A stretch of DNA of 64,000 bases from Marinobacter maritimus (GTDB lineage Bacteria > Pseudomonadota > Gammaproteobacteria > Pseudomonadales > Oleiphilaceae), in assembly GCF_007671675.1 (NCBI RefSeq), contig NZ_VCGW01000002.1:682001-746000 (forward strand). Direction: 5' to 3'. The position numbers and the translations under genes were made by a program. Position 1 is the stretch's first letter. Every line of letters starts with the position of its first letter. The notes below the pieces were generated by a model. That model was not told the origin of the DNA, did no database searches, and saw nothing but the letters and a program-made list of their open reading frames with translations. Positions 36,322 to 44,715 of the stretch are shown here, in pieces.

Positions 36322-37857
36322 ATGACTGCGGCGATACGTCTGAAGCTTGAAAACATCGTCAAGGAATACCCGGGATGCCGGGCCAATGACGGCATTGATC
36401 TAACTGTGGAAGCAGGGGAGATTCATGCGCTTCTGGGCGAGAATGGCGCCGGTAAGAGCACCTTGATGAAAGTGATTTATGGCGTGGTTCAGCCCGATGA
36501 GGGACGGGTTGTCTGGAATGGCCATGCAGTGCAAGTGGATAACCCCGCTCAGGCCCGCCGTATGGGTATCGGCATGGTGTTTCAGCATTTCTCCCTGTTC
36601 GAGACCCTGACAGTGGCAGAGAATATTGCACTCAGCCTGCCGCCGGATGAAGCCCGCAACCGTAGTCAACTGAATCAGCGCATAAACGAAGTCTCCGAGC
36701 GATACGGTATGGAGTTGGACCCGAGGCGATATATCAGCACTTTATCGGTGGGGGAACGACAGCGTGTGGAAATTGTTCGTTGCCTGATTCAGGAAACAAC
36801 TCTGTTGATTCTGGATGAACCAACATCCGTTCTTACGCCCCAGGAAGTTACCTCCCTCTTTGCGACCTTGAGGACGCTCTCGAAGGAAGGCTGCAGCATT
36901 CTGTTTATCAGTCACAAGCTGGAGGAGGTTCGCAGCCTTTGCCACACGGCTACAGTGTTGCGTCAGGGGCGGGTCAGTGGTGACTGTCAGCCTGCAGAAA
37001 TCTCTGCCTCTGAAATCGCACGCCTTATGGTTGGTGATGACACTCCGATTTCAACCCGGGTGACTGCGGCGGAACCGGGCGAGCCCCTGATGGAAGTCAG
37101 TGGCCTTGGCTGGAAGAGCAAGGATCCATTTGGCACCAGTCTAAGGAATGTGAACCTGGACTTGCACAAGGGTGAAATCGTAGGCATTGCCGGCGTTGCT
37201 GGTAATGGCCAGGACGAACTGCTCAAGGCCTTGTCCGGTGAGATTCGAGCCGACGCAGGAACGATCTGCCTGAGTGGGCAGAATATCGAAACCCTGTTTC
37301 CCGACCAACGCAGGAAGCTGGGTGTGGCGATTGTGCCGGAGGAACGTCTCGGCCGGGGCGCGGTGCCTGATATGTCCCTGGCGGATAACGCCTTGTTGAC
37401 TGCGTCCGGTCAGGGCCTGGTTGAGCGTGGCCTGATACGGTCTGGCCGGGTGCGAGAATTTTCCCGCGAGGTGATTCGTCGATTTGGCGTTCGCTGTACC
37501 GGTGAAAACAGCACCGCAGGAAGCCTGTCAGGCGGCAACCTGCAAAAATACATTATTGGCCGTGAGGCTTTGCAAAACCCTCGTCTTTTAGTGGCTTCCC
37601 ATCCTACCTGGGGCGTTGATGTGGGGTCAGCCGTTGCTATCCACGAATCTCTCGTAAAACTCCGCGATGAAGGCGCAGCAATCCTGCTGATTTCTGAAGA
37701 TCTGGATGAGCTCTACCAGCTGTGTAACCGTCTGGGTGCGCTTTGCGATGGCAGGTTGTCCCCACTTGCCCCCACGTCAGAGCTGCACATAGAGCAGCTG
37801 GGTCAATGGATGGCTGGAGAATTTGAGTCCACGGAGGTCGCTCATGCTGTTGCTTGA
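36322..37857 (+). CDS. Nucleoside/purine ABC transporter, double ATPase
   Basis: This 511-residue ATPase has two nucleotide-binding domains, as in sugar/nucleoside (CUT2/BMP-type) importers. Domain one has Walker A 'GENGAGKST', signature 'LSVGERQRVEIVR' and 'LLILDEPTSVLTPQE'; domain two has a degenerate P-loop region 'GVAGNGQDELLKALSG' and 'LSGGNLQKYIIGRE', typical of this class. The start at 36322 (MTAAIRLK) is chosen over one 20 codons upstream because the added residues are not conserved. It overlaps the permease gene by 14 bp. Sandwiched between xdhA and puuE genes, the system probably imports purines or nucleosides. Confidence 0.9.
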   Translation: MTAAIRLKLENIVKEYPGCRANDGIDLTVEAGEIHALLGENGAGKSTLMKVIYGVVQPDEGRVVWNGHAVQVDNPAQARRMGIGMVFQHFSLFETLTVAENIALSLPPDEARNRSQLNQRINEVSERYGMELDPRRYISTLSVGERQRVEIVRCLIQETTLLILDEPTSVLTPQEVTSLFATLRTLSKEGCSILFISHKLEEVRSLCHTATVLRQGRVSGDCQPAEISASEIARLMVGDDTPISTRVTAAEPGEPLMEVSGLGWKSKDPFGTSLRNVNLDLHKGEIVGIAGVAGNGQDELLKALSGEIRADAGTICLSGQNIETLFPDQRRKLGVAIVPEERLGRGAVPDMSLADNALLTASGQGLVERGLIRSGRVREFSREVIRRFGVRCTGENSTAGSLSGGNLQKYIIGREALQNPRLLVASHPTWGVDVGSAVAIHESLVKLRDEGAAILLISEDLDELYQLCNRLGALCDGRLSPLAPTSELHIEQLGQWMAGEFESTEVAHAVA

Positions 37858-38950
37858 ACGTCGCCCCGTTGCTTCGTCGGTGATGCGCTGGGCGTCACCG
37901 CTCCTGGCACTGGTTCTGACAGTTATCACCGGATTCATTCTGTTCATGGTGGTGGGTAAAGACCCGGTAGAAGGCCTCAAATTTTTCTTTATAACGCCAA
38001 TCAGCGACCTGCCCGGGTTGGCCGAGCTCGGCCTGAAGATGGCACCTCTGCTGCTGTGTGCTGCTGGCCTGACTGTTTGCTACAAGGCCAAGCTGTGGAA
38101 CATCGGTGCTGAAGGTCATTTTTTGATGGGTGCTCTGGGCGCCAGTGTGATGGCGGTGCAGCTCTCGGCTGTGAATGGATTCTGGGTGCTGCCAGTGGTG
38201 CTTCTCACAGGTGTGCTGGGTGGCATGATCTGGGCTGCTATTGCTGCTGGGCTGAAAACCCACCTGCATTGTAATGAGATTCTCACCACCATCATGCTCA
38301 ATTACATCGCATTGAATTTGTTGTTGTACACCGTACATGGCCCGCTCAAGGATCCTTACGGTTTCGGCTTTCCTCAGTCGGCGATGTTCTCCGACTCGGC
38401 ACTGCTGCCGGTGTTGATTGAGGGTACCCGTCTGCACCTGGGGCTCGCCTTCGGCTTGCTGGCCACGGTGGCCGTCTGGGTTCTGTTTGCCCGTAGCTTC
38501 ATCGGCTTTCAGCTGAACGTTATCGGACAGGACCACCGGGCGGCTGCGTTCGCTGGATTTCGCGTTCGTAAACTGACCTGGTTCGCTTTTCTTGTTGGTG
38601 GCGCAACTGCTGGCCTGGCGGGAGCCTCGGAAGTAACCGGCCCCATTGGTCAGCTGGTGCCGCAGGTATCTCCCGGGTATGGCTATACCGCAATCATTGT
38701 TGTGTTCCTTGGGCGAATGCATGCCGTGGGTATTGTTGCTGCCAGTGCCTTACTGGCTCTGACTTTCATTGGCGGAGAAATTCTGCAGATTGCCATGCAG
38801 ATGCCGAAAGCTGTGACGGCATTGTTTCAGGGGTTGCTGCTGTTTTATCTGCTGACCTGCGACGCCTTTATCCACTACCGGGTTCGACTGAAGAAAGCGG
38901 CTCCGCAACCAACGAGTGCGGCCGTTGCAGCTGCACCGCAGGAGGTTTGA
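37844..38950 (+). CDS. Nucleoside/purine ABC transporter, permease 1
   Basis: This 368-residue permease of the BPD_transp_2 (LivHM/RbsC-like) group, NupB/YufP type, has about nine helices. The family segment 'YKAKLWNIGAEGHFLMGALG' and 'LHCNEILTTIMLNYIALNLL' are conserved. ATG 37844 has GGAGG directly upstream, inside the end of the ATPase gene. It would form a heterodimer with the next product. Confidence 0.88.
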   Translation: MLLLERRPVASSVMRWASPLLALVLTVITGFILFMVVGKDPVEGLKFFFITPISDLPGLAELGLKMAPLLLCAAGLTVCYKAKLWNIGAEGHFLMGALGASVMAVQLSAVNGFWVLPVVLLTGVLGGMIWAAIAAGLKTHLHCNEILTTIMLNYIALNLLLYTVHGPLKDPYGFGFPQSAMFSDSALLPVLIEGTRLHLGLAFGLLATVAVWVLFARSFIGFQLNVIGQDHRAAAFAGFRVRKLTWFAFLVGGATAGLAGASEVTGPIGQLVPQVSPGYGYTAIIVVFLGRMHAVGIVAASALLALTFIGGEILQIAMQMPKAVTALFQGLLLFYLLTCDAFIHYRVRLKKAAPQPTSAAVAAAPQEV

Positions 38951-38951
38951 G

Positions 38952-39872
38952 ATGGAACTGTTGACCAATGTTCTGGCTGCGACTGTGGTTGCCGGAACCC
39001 CTCTTTTGCTGGTGGCACTTGGAGAACTGATCTGTGAGCGATCCGGGGTTCTCAATCTTGGTCAGGAGGGGATGATGCTGATGGGTGCCGTAGCCGGGTT
39101 TGCGGCAGCCCTTTCCAGCGGGAGCCTGCTTGTTGGGGTCGTTGCAGCCGTTATGGCGGGTATTGCCATGTCGTTGTTGTTTGCATTTATGGCAGTGACC
39201 CTGGCAGCGAATCAATACGCGGCAGGCCTGGCTCTGACGATATTTGGTACTGGCTTGAGCGCGTTTCTCGGCGCCGGCTTCGTGGGCTCATCCATCGATG
39301 GCTTCAGCCGTGTGGCCATACCGCTCCTTAGTGATATTCCTGTATTGGGTCGCGTGTTTTTTAATCAGGATGCGCTGGTATACACCTCCTTTATAGCCTT
39401 CGCGGTCGTGGCGCTTTTCCTCCGCAATAGCCGTGGTGGTTTGCTGTTGCGGGCCATCGGTGAGGATCCGGAGGCAGCTAACGCCAACGGTCTCAAAGTG
39501 TTGCTTGTGCGTTACCTTGCCGTTGCGTTTGGCGGCGGCATGGCCGGGCTTGCCGGTGCTTACCTGTCCTTGGCCTATACCCCGCTCTGGACGGAGAACA
39601 TGACAGCCGGACGTGGCTGGATAGCCCTGGCTTTGGTGGTCTTTGCCACCTGGCGGCCAGAGCGGTTGATTCTGGGTGCCTATCTTTTTGGCGCAGCCAG
39701 CATTTTGCACCTGGTACTGCAGGGGCTGGGCTGGAAAAGCTCTACGGAGTTGCTCGCCATGCTGCCCTACGTGGTCACCATCCTGATGCTGGTTCTGCTG
39801 TCCTGGAACCCGGTGCGAACCCGATTGAATACCCCACTTTCCCTCGGCCAGCCATACCGGCCGGGATCCTAA
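38952..39872 (+). CDS. Nucleoside/purine ABC transporter, permease 2
   Basis: This 306-residue permease of the NupC/YufQ type has about eight helices and the family block 'GELICERSGVLNLGQEGMMLMGA' with 'WTENMTAGRGWIALALVVFA' later. The start at 38952 has AGGAGG upstream (38939-38946) and follows the previous stop by one base. The operon has no binding-protein gene; the BMP protein at 23846 is the probable partner. Two close homologues lie at 52524-54552. Confidence 0.88.
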   Translation: MELLTNVLAATVVAGTPLLLVALGELICERSGVLNLGQEGMMLMGAVAGFAAALSSGSLLVGVVAAVMAGIAMSLLFAFMAVTLAANQYAAGLALTIFGTGLSAFLGAGFVGSSIDGFSRVAIPLLSDIPVLGRVFFNQDALVYTSFIAFAVVALFLRNSRGGLLLRAIGEDPEAANANGLKVLLVRYLAVAFGGGMAGLAGAYLSLAYTPLWTENMTAGRGWIALALVVFATWRPERLILGAYLFGAASILHLVLQGLGWKSSTELLAMLPYVVTILMLVLLSWNPVRTRLNTPLSLGQPYRPGS

Positions 39873-39934
39873 CAATAACGATCCGTACTGAGCCAACTCT
39901 AAAAACTGAAAAATGTAACCTGAGAGGATTAACC

Positions 39935-40711
39935 ATGAATGCATTTCGTAAAACACTGATCGCCGGCTGTGTGGCTGCCGCTTCTTTTGCCCCGGCTGCC
40001 CACGCTGAGAAGTTCTTCGGGGGATCCAGTATCTCCATTCTGCACAGCAACCAGTATGAGGGTGTTGAATTCGATGCCGGCGGTGACGGCGGCTTCGAAT
40101 ATGAGGCGACTTATTTCACCTTCGAAAATGCCACCGCCCATAACTGGGGTAGCACTTTCTTCTTCATCGACCGTGACCAGGGTCAGGGTTCGGTTGAAGG
40201 ATCAGACAACGTATACGGCGAATTTGCGCCTAACCTGAGCGGCAGTTGGCTTACTGGTGCAGACCTCAGCTTTGGTCCGATCAAGGACGTAAGCCTGGCT
40301 GCTCAGTATGAATTTGGTGGCGGTACCCAGGTAAATAACTATATGGGCGGTATCGGTTTCGCATGGGATCTTCCAGGTTTCATGTATTTTAATACCTCTG
40401 TTTACTACGTTGATAATGATCAGGTCAGTGACGACAAGCAGTTAACGGTAACCTGGGGATATCCGTTCGATATTGGTGCGACCAAATTCCTCATCGATGG
40501 GTATATCGATTGGTCTTCTGCTGAATCAGATCATAAATCCGAATTCCAGTTCACCCCGCAGATCAAGATGGACGTGGGTAACTTCTGGGGCGCGCCGGGT
40601 GTTCTTTACGCAGGTGTTGAGTACCAGTACTGGAAAAATAAGTATGGCCTGGCTGATAACTTGATCGGCGACCAGAGCTCTGTCAGCGCGCTGGTGAAAT
40701 TCCACTTTTGA
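39935..40711 (+). CDS. Tsx-like nucleoside-specific outer-membrane channel
   Basis: This 258-residue protein has a Sec signal peptide (1-24, AHA|EKFF) and a mature part rich in alternating aromatic and polar residues ending in Phe (ALVKFHF), as in outer-membrane beta-barrels. 'TFENATAHNWGSTFFFIDRD' and 'GLADNLIGDQSSVSALVKFH' match the Tsx/OmpK channel family. It would let nucleosides or bases through the outer membrane to the ABC importer encoded just upstream. A hairpin follows the gene. Confidence 0.85.
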   Translation: MNAFRKTLIAGCVAAASFAPAAHAEKFFGGSSISILHSNQYEGVEFDAGGDGGFEYEATYFTFENATAHNWGSTFFFIDRDQGQGSVEGSDNVYGEFAPNLSGSWLTGADLSFGPIKDVSLAAQYEFGGGTQVNNYMGGIGFAWDLPGFMYFNTSVYYVDNDQVSDDKQLTVTWGYPFDIGATKFLIDGYIDWSSAESDHKSEFQFTPQIKMDVGNFWGAPGVLYAGVEYQYWKNKYGLADNLIGDQSSVSALVKFHF

Positions 40712-40718
40712 TCCTGAG

Positions 40719-40753
40719 CAGGAGTCCGGCAGAATCATACTGTCGGACTCCTG
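40719..40753 (+). terminator. Hairpin between tsx-like gene and rutR
   Basis: A 14-bp stem, CAGGAGTCCGGCAG (40719-40732) against CTGTCGGACTCCTG (40740-40753), with one G-T pair and a 7-base loop. No T-run follows, so it may terminate only partly or stabilise the upstream mRNA, leaving some readthrough into rutR. Confidence 0.5.
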
Positions 40754-40780
40754 AATAAATGGATAACAAGTGAGAGGCTC

Positions 40781-41470
40781 ATGACCAAGAATTCTGTTGC
40801 AGACAGCTCCGTTTCGGACAACGGGGCTGGGGCCGAGAAAGGCAGAAAGTACCGGAAAGGCAGGATATGGGTGCGCAACAGGGAGAAAATCCTGGTTGCT
40901 GCCGAGGAAGAGTTCGCTCTCCACGGTTATAAAGGCGCCACAATCCAGAAAATTGCCGAGCGGGCCGGGCTGCCAAAGTCCAACGTGCTTTACTATTTCA
41001 GTAACAAGAAGCGAATGTACAGCGCCATGTTTGATGACATTCTGGCGCGCTGGAACAAGGTGTTCACAGAAATCCGTCCGGAGGATGACCCGGCCGAGGC
41101 ACTGGCTGCTTTCATCCGGACCAAAGTCGAGATGTCACAAAAGTACCCATTATCCTCCCGCCTGTTTGCTATGGAGATCATCCAGGGTGCCCCATTTCTT
41201 ATGGAACATCTGCGCACCAATATGCGTGAGTGGGTCCGAGGCCGGTCGGATGTCATGCAGTCATGGATAGACGATGGCCGTATGGCGCCGGTGGATCCGG
41301 TACAGCTGATTTTTCTGATTTGGTCATCCACACAACATTATGCCGACTTCCACGTTCAGATCCTGATGGTCGAGAACAAGGCCGAGTATGAGAAGCGTGA
41401 CTTTGATCATGCGGCTGACTTCCTGGTTGATGTGATCTTGCGAGGGTGCGGACTTGAGAGCCCTAAATGA
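40781..41470 (+). CDS. rutR: RutR-like TetR-family regulator of purine/pyrimidine catabolism
   Basis: This 229-residue regulator is close to E. coli RutR over its length: HTH 'TIQKIAERAGLPKSNVLYYF' (residues 54-73), 'RLFAMEIIQGAPFLMEHL' and 'PVDPVQLIFLIWSSTQHYAD', the last two being the RutR effector-domain hallmarks. RutR senses uracil/thymine and binds TTGACCANNTGGTCAA in E. coli, where it also touches purine genes. Eight sequences of this type occur in front of the purine/ureide genes in this window. Stop overlaps puuE (ATGA), so regulator and enzyme are co-expressed. The effector here could be a purine instead. Confidence 0.85.
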   Translation: MTKNSVADSSVSDNGAGAEKGRKYRKGRIWVRNREKILVAAEEEFALHGYKGATIQKIAERAGLPKSNVLYYFSNKKRMYSAMFDDILARWNKVFTEIRPEDDPAEALAAFIRTKVEMSQKYPLSSRLFAMEIIQGAPFLMEHLRTNMREWVRGRSDVMQSWIDDGRMAPVDPVQLIFLIWSSTQHYADFHVQILMVENKAEYEKRDFDHAADFLVDVILRGCGLESPK

Positions 41471-42417
41471 ATGAGAATGCCTCCTACCCGAGAGATATGC
41501 GGGGCTATGGTGAAAACCCTCCCCATGCCCGCTGGCCCGGAAACGCCCGGGTAGCTGTTCAGTTTGTACTGAATTATGAAGAAGGCGGAGAGAACTGCGT
41601 GCTTCATGGAGATGAGCACTCTGAAACATTTCTCTCCGACATCATTGGTGCCGAAGCATACAGAGGGCGGCACATGAGCATGGAGTCCCTCTACGAATAT
41701 GGGTCCCGTGCCGGTGTTTGGCGCATACTGCGTGAGTTTCGCAAGCGTCAGTTACCCCTGACAGTATTCGGGGTGACTATGGCCCTTTCCAGAAACCCGG
41801 AGGTGGTGCAGGCATTTATAGACGATGGCCACGAGATTGCGTGTCACGGCCAGCGCTGGATCCACTATCAGGATATGAGTGAGGTGGAGGAACGCCGCTA
41901 TATGGAACTCGCGCTGGAACAGCATGCCCGGTTGACCGGAGCACCTGCGCTGGGGTGGTATGCCGGCCGTGACAGTCCGAATACCCGGCGCCTGGCTGTG
42001 GAACATGGCGGCCTGGAATACGACAGTGATTACTACGGCGATGACCTCCCTTTCTGGACCACGGTTGAAACCCGTGATGGAGAACACAAGCCCCATCTGG
42101 TTGTGCCTTATACTCTGGACGCCAACGATATGCGCTTCAGTTCGCCTCAGGGGTTTAACTCGGGAGAACAGTTCTTTCAGTACCTGAAAGACAGTTTTGA
42201 TGTGTTGTATGAAGAAGGTGCTGACGCCCCGAAGATGATGTCCGTTGGCCTGCATTGCCGGGTTGTTGGGCGCCCAGGCCGTTTCAGGGCATTACAGAGA
42301 TTTCTTGATTATATCCAGCAGCACGAGCAGGTGTGGGTGTGCCGGCGTATTGATATTGCCCGCCACTGGAAACAGCAACACCCCTTTCAGGCAGCTGACA
42401 CCGGAGTAAAAGAATGA
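41467..42417 (+). CDS. puuE: Allantoinase, polysaccharide-deacetylase type
   Basis: PuuE hydrolyses allantoin to allantoate without being related to the classical amidohydrolase allantoinase. The 316-residue protein has the PuuE opening 'RDMRGYGENPPHARWPGNAR', 'EYGSRAGVWRILREFRKRQL' and 'EIACHGQRWIHYQDMSE' of the NodB-like fold. It is coupled to rutR and to alc by ATGA overlaps. It takes allantoin from UraD, encoded in the divergent operon. Confidence 0.94.
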   Translation: MNENASYPRDMRGYGENPPHARWPGNARVAVQFVLNYEEGGENCVLHGDEHSETFLSDIIGAEAYRGRHMSMESLYEYGSRAGVWRILREFRKRQLPLTVFGVTMALSRNPEVVQAFIDDGHEIACHGQRWIHYQDMSEVEERRYMELALEQHARLTGAPALGWYAGRDSPNTRRLAVEHGGLEYDSDYYGDDLPFWTTVETRDGEHKPHLVVPYTLDANDMRFSSPQGFNSGEQFFQYLKDSFDVLYEEGADAPKMMSVGLHCRVVGRPGRFRALQRFLDYIQQHEQVWVCRRIDIARHWKQQHPFQAADTGVKE

Positions 42418-43436
42418 CTGATGCAATAGTGGCGCCTGTTGTCGAGGGGCCTGACTTCACCCGTAAAGGACTGAATCTGGCCGATGGCAGCCTGGGAGCG
42501 GAAGTGACGCAGGTGACTGACGAATTTTTTGCATCCCGGGAGCGCATGCTGAGGCCTGCTCAGCCGATGTTTTACCCTGATCGCTTTGATGACAATGGCA
42601 AATGGATGGACGGGTGGGAGACCCGCCGTCGTCGTACTACCGGACATGACTGGTGTGTTATTCGTCTGGCGACACCTGGCGTTTTGATGGGTGTGGATTT
42701 TGACACCAGTTTCTTTACCGGAAACTTCCCTCCCGCAGCCTCACTGGAGGCGTGTTACTGTCCGGATGGTGAGCCCGGCGAAAACAGCGACTGGCAAACG
42801 CTGGTGCCCGCAACCGAATTGCGAGGCAACGACCACCGCTTCTGCGAAATCGCATCGGATCAACCGTGGAGCCATGTGCGGGTACACATTTTTCCCGATG
42901 GAGGGCTGGCGCGTCTGCGAATATACGGCAAACCATTCTGTGACTGGTCTGCATTGCTGAACGGTGGTCCGGTTAATTTGCTTGCTCTGGAGCATGGTGG
43001 TGATCAGGTGGCCTGGAGTGACGCCCACTATGGTCAGCCTCGCAAGCTTCTGCGGCCGGGCCGGGGTATCAACATGGGTGATGGCTGGGAGACACGACGA
43101 CGGCGTGAGCCGGGTAATGACTGGTGCATTCTGGCCCTGGGTCACAAAGGTATTGCCGAACACATCGAGGTGGACACAGCGCACTTCAAAGGTAATTTTC
43201 CTGCGGCTTGTTCTGTACAGGCGGCCTGTGTCGAAGCTGGAGAGAGTACTGCCCAGGCACTCATCACCCAGAGTATGTTCTGGCACACGTTGATGGATGA
43301 TCAGCCGCTGACCGCAGACGCTATCCACCAGTTTACCGATCTGAAGAATCTGGGTGCGATTACTCATATCCGTTTCAATATGATTCCCGATGGTGGTGTC
43401 AGCCGGGTGAGGCTGTTCGGGAAGCCGGCGTCATGA
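42414..43436 (+). CDS. alc: Allantoicase
   Basis: Allantoicase splits allantoate into ureidoglycolate and urea. The 340-residue protein is the usual length and consists of two homologous beta-jellyroll repeats: 'GWETRRRRTTGHDWCVIRLA' (about 63-82) and 'GWETRRRREPGNDWCILALG' (about 223-242). It follows puuE with a 4-bp overlap and is itself overlapped by the start of the broken allA. Confidence 0.95.
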   Translation: MTDAIVAPVVEGPDFTRKGLNLADGSLGAEVTQVTDEFFASRERMLRPAQPMFYPDRFDDNGKWMDGWETRRRRTTGHDWCVIRLATPGVLMGVDFDTSFFTGNFPPAASLEACYCPDGEPGENSDWQTLVPATELRGNDHRFCEIASDQPWSHVRVHIFPDGGLARLRIYGKPFCDWSALLNGGPVNLLALEHGGDQVAWSDAHYGQPRKLLRPGRGINMGDGWETRRRREPGNDWCILALGHKGIAEHIEVDTAHFKGNFPAACSVQAACVEAGESTAQALITQSMFWHTLMDDQPLTADAIHQFTDLKNLGAITHIRFNMIPDGGVSRVRLFGKPAS

Positions 43437-43610
43437 ATCATTCCCGGACAATCGTCGCGGAACCTCTTACACGGGAGGCCTTTGCCCCCTTTCATGAAGT
43501 GATTGATACCGGCGGTGCAGACTCTTTTCCCATCAACCAGGGCCGCACCGAGCGGTTCCAATCGCTGGCAACAGTGGAGCTGCTTGTCGACGAAGGCAAG
43601 ACGCCCCGGT
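43433..43610 (+). pseudogene. allA: Ureidoglycolate lyase, 5' remnant
   Basis: The first ~58 codons (MNHSRTIVAEPLTREAFAPF, then 'FPINQGRTERFQSLATVELL') align with the N-terminus of AllA, which releases glyoxylate and urea from ureidoglycolate. After 'VDEGKT' the match ends; the rest of the usual ~165 residues is missing and the frame runs to a stop at 43687 through unrelated sequence belonging to another gene remnant. The intact start (ATGA overlap with alc) shows it was the fourth gene of this operon. Activity is very unlikely; the junction is placed approximately at 43610. Confidence 0.7.
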
Positions 43611-43878
43611 CGGGTGGCGACTATGTTGGTGGCAGCGGGACTGGCCATACTGGCAGTGCCAAGCTCCGTGTGGGCGGACGGCCTTGAGAAGGTGATCTTC
43701 CGCACCAACTGGCACCTAAGGCAAGTCGATCCTGCTGTCCCAGGATGCTCACCAGTCATTCTGGCCGTGGTTGAAGCAGAAGTAAGGCTATACCGATGAA
43801 CAGGTTCGCCCGTATACCTTCCAGATGGGTCCGTTCATCGCACAGCCTCAGGTTATGCAGCAGGCCTATGTCATTTAG
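43611..43878 (+). pseudogene. Remnant of an NMT1/THI5-like ABC binding-protein gene
   Basis: A signal peptide (MLVAAGLAILAVPSSVWA from 43623) runs into 'DGLEKVIFRTNWH', then the frame jumps. From about 43711 another frame reads 'GKSILLSQDAHQSFWPWLKQ', an in-frame TAA, then 'GYTDEQVRPYTFQMGPFIAQ' and 'PQVMQQAYVI' before TAG at 43876. These align with residues ~132-185 of the intact binding protein at 60786 ('GKSMRVPTAGRVAYWPWLKT', 'GYSDEQLQAYDYSFAPFIRD'). About 100 residues between the two parts, and the C-terminal half, have been lost. One TAT-to-TAA change would explain the internal stop. Confidence 0.72.
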
Positions 43879-43890
43879 GAAACCTTTTGA

Positions 43891-44715
43891 GTGGAACCTG
43901 TGAACAACGAGGTTACCGAACGGCAGGCGGTCCGGGTTATGCGCCCGGAGTCGCCCCGTCAGGCGGTCAGTTTCGCCAAACGGTTCCGGGCGCCTTACAT
44001 CGCTGGTGGCACCTGGCTGCAGCCATCCTGTGAACGTGACCGGCAGTGGCCCGTGCATCTGGTGGCGCTGAACCCTGACTGGCCGGGATTTCGCGGCATT
44101 CAGGAGACGGAAGATGGTCTCAGCATTGGTGCGCTGACCACGCTGGACGAGCTGGCCCGCCACCCTTTGACGGCTCTGTACCTTCCTCCACTGAGCGGTT
44201 TGATTAATCGTGTAGCGGGGCCCGGTGTGCGTCATCTGGGCACGGTCGGCGGCAATCTGCTTGCTGGCGGGGACCTGTCAGCGCTCGCGCTTGCCCTGGG
44301 CACTGAAGTGGACGTTGTGGAGGGCAAAGGGAGTAACCGCCGGCCTTTGGCCCGCTGGTTTCAGGATCGGCCGGCCAGCGACCTGCTCAGGTCTGTCACC
44401 GTGCCGGACTGCCGTGGTTGGGGAGTCTCTGTGGAAAAACTTGGCTATCGGGAGCGCTTTAGTCCTACCCGCGCGACCGTGGCCTGTGTCCATGCTGGCC
44501 TGCAGGTGCAGCTGGCGGTGTGTGGTGAAGGAGGCCCCGGGCGGCTGATGGTTACCGAAGCCATGCTGAGAGATGAGGGTATTCGTGAACTCACGGATCT
44601 GGCGATAGTGGTGGACAGTGAGCTGGAAACGCTGGGCTGGCATGACACCCGATTAAGGCTGGCAGTGCGACGGATGCTGGAGTCTGGATTGATGGAGGTG
44701 ACCCGTGGCGCATGA
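43891..44715 (+). CDS. Second molybdenum hydroxylase, FAD subunit
   Basis: This 274-residue medium subunit (CoxM/XdhB-like FAD domain) has 'FRAPYIAGGTWLQPSC' (the usual AGGTDL is altered to AGGTWL) and 'GVRHLGTVGGNLLAGGDLSA', both in the FAD site. The likely start is GTG at 43891 with AGGAAA about ten bases upstream, right after the remnant region. It overlaps the Mo subunit gene by 11 bp. The three-gene order FAD-Mo-FeS is that of heterotrimeric hydroxylases for purines or N-heterocycles; the substrate is not evident. Confidence 0.82.
   Translation: MEPVNNEVTERQAVRVMRPESPRQAVSFAKRFRAPYIAGGTWLQPSCERDRQWPVHLVALNPDWPGFRGIQETEDGLSIGALTTLDELARHPLTALYLPPLSGLINRVAGPGVRHLGTVGGNLLAGGDLSALALALGTEVDVVEGKGSNRRPLARWFQDRPASDLLRSVTVPDCRGWGVSVEKLGYRERFSPTRATVACVHAGLQVQLAVCGEGGPGRLMVTEAMLRDEGIRELTDLAIVVDSELETLGWHDTRLRLAVRRMLESGLMEVTRGA

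Noticed and set aside
43503..43799. A possible 98-residue intact small gene after alc
   Set aside because: It joins parts of two recognisable gene remnants in one accidental frame, including a shifted reading of the receptor fragment; not a real gene.
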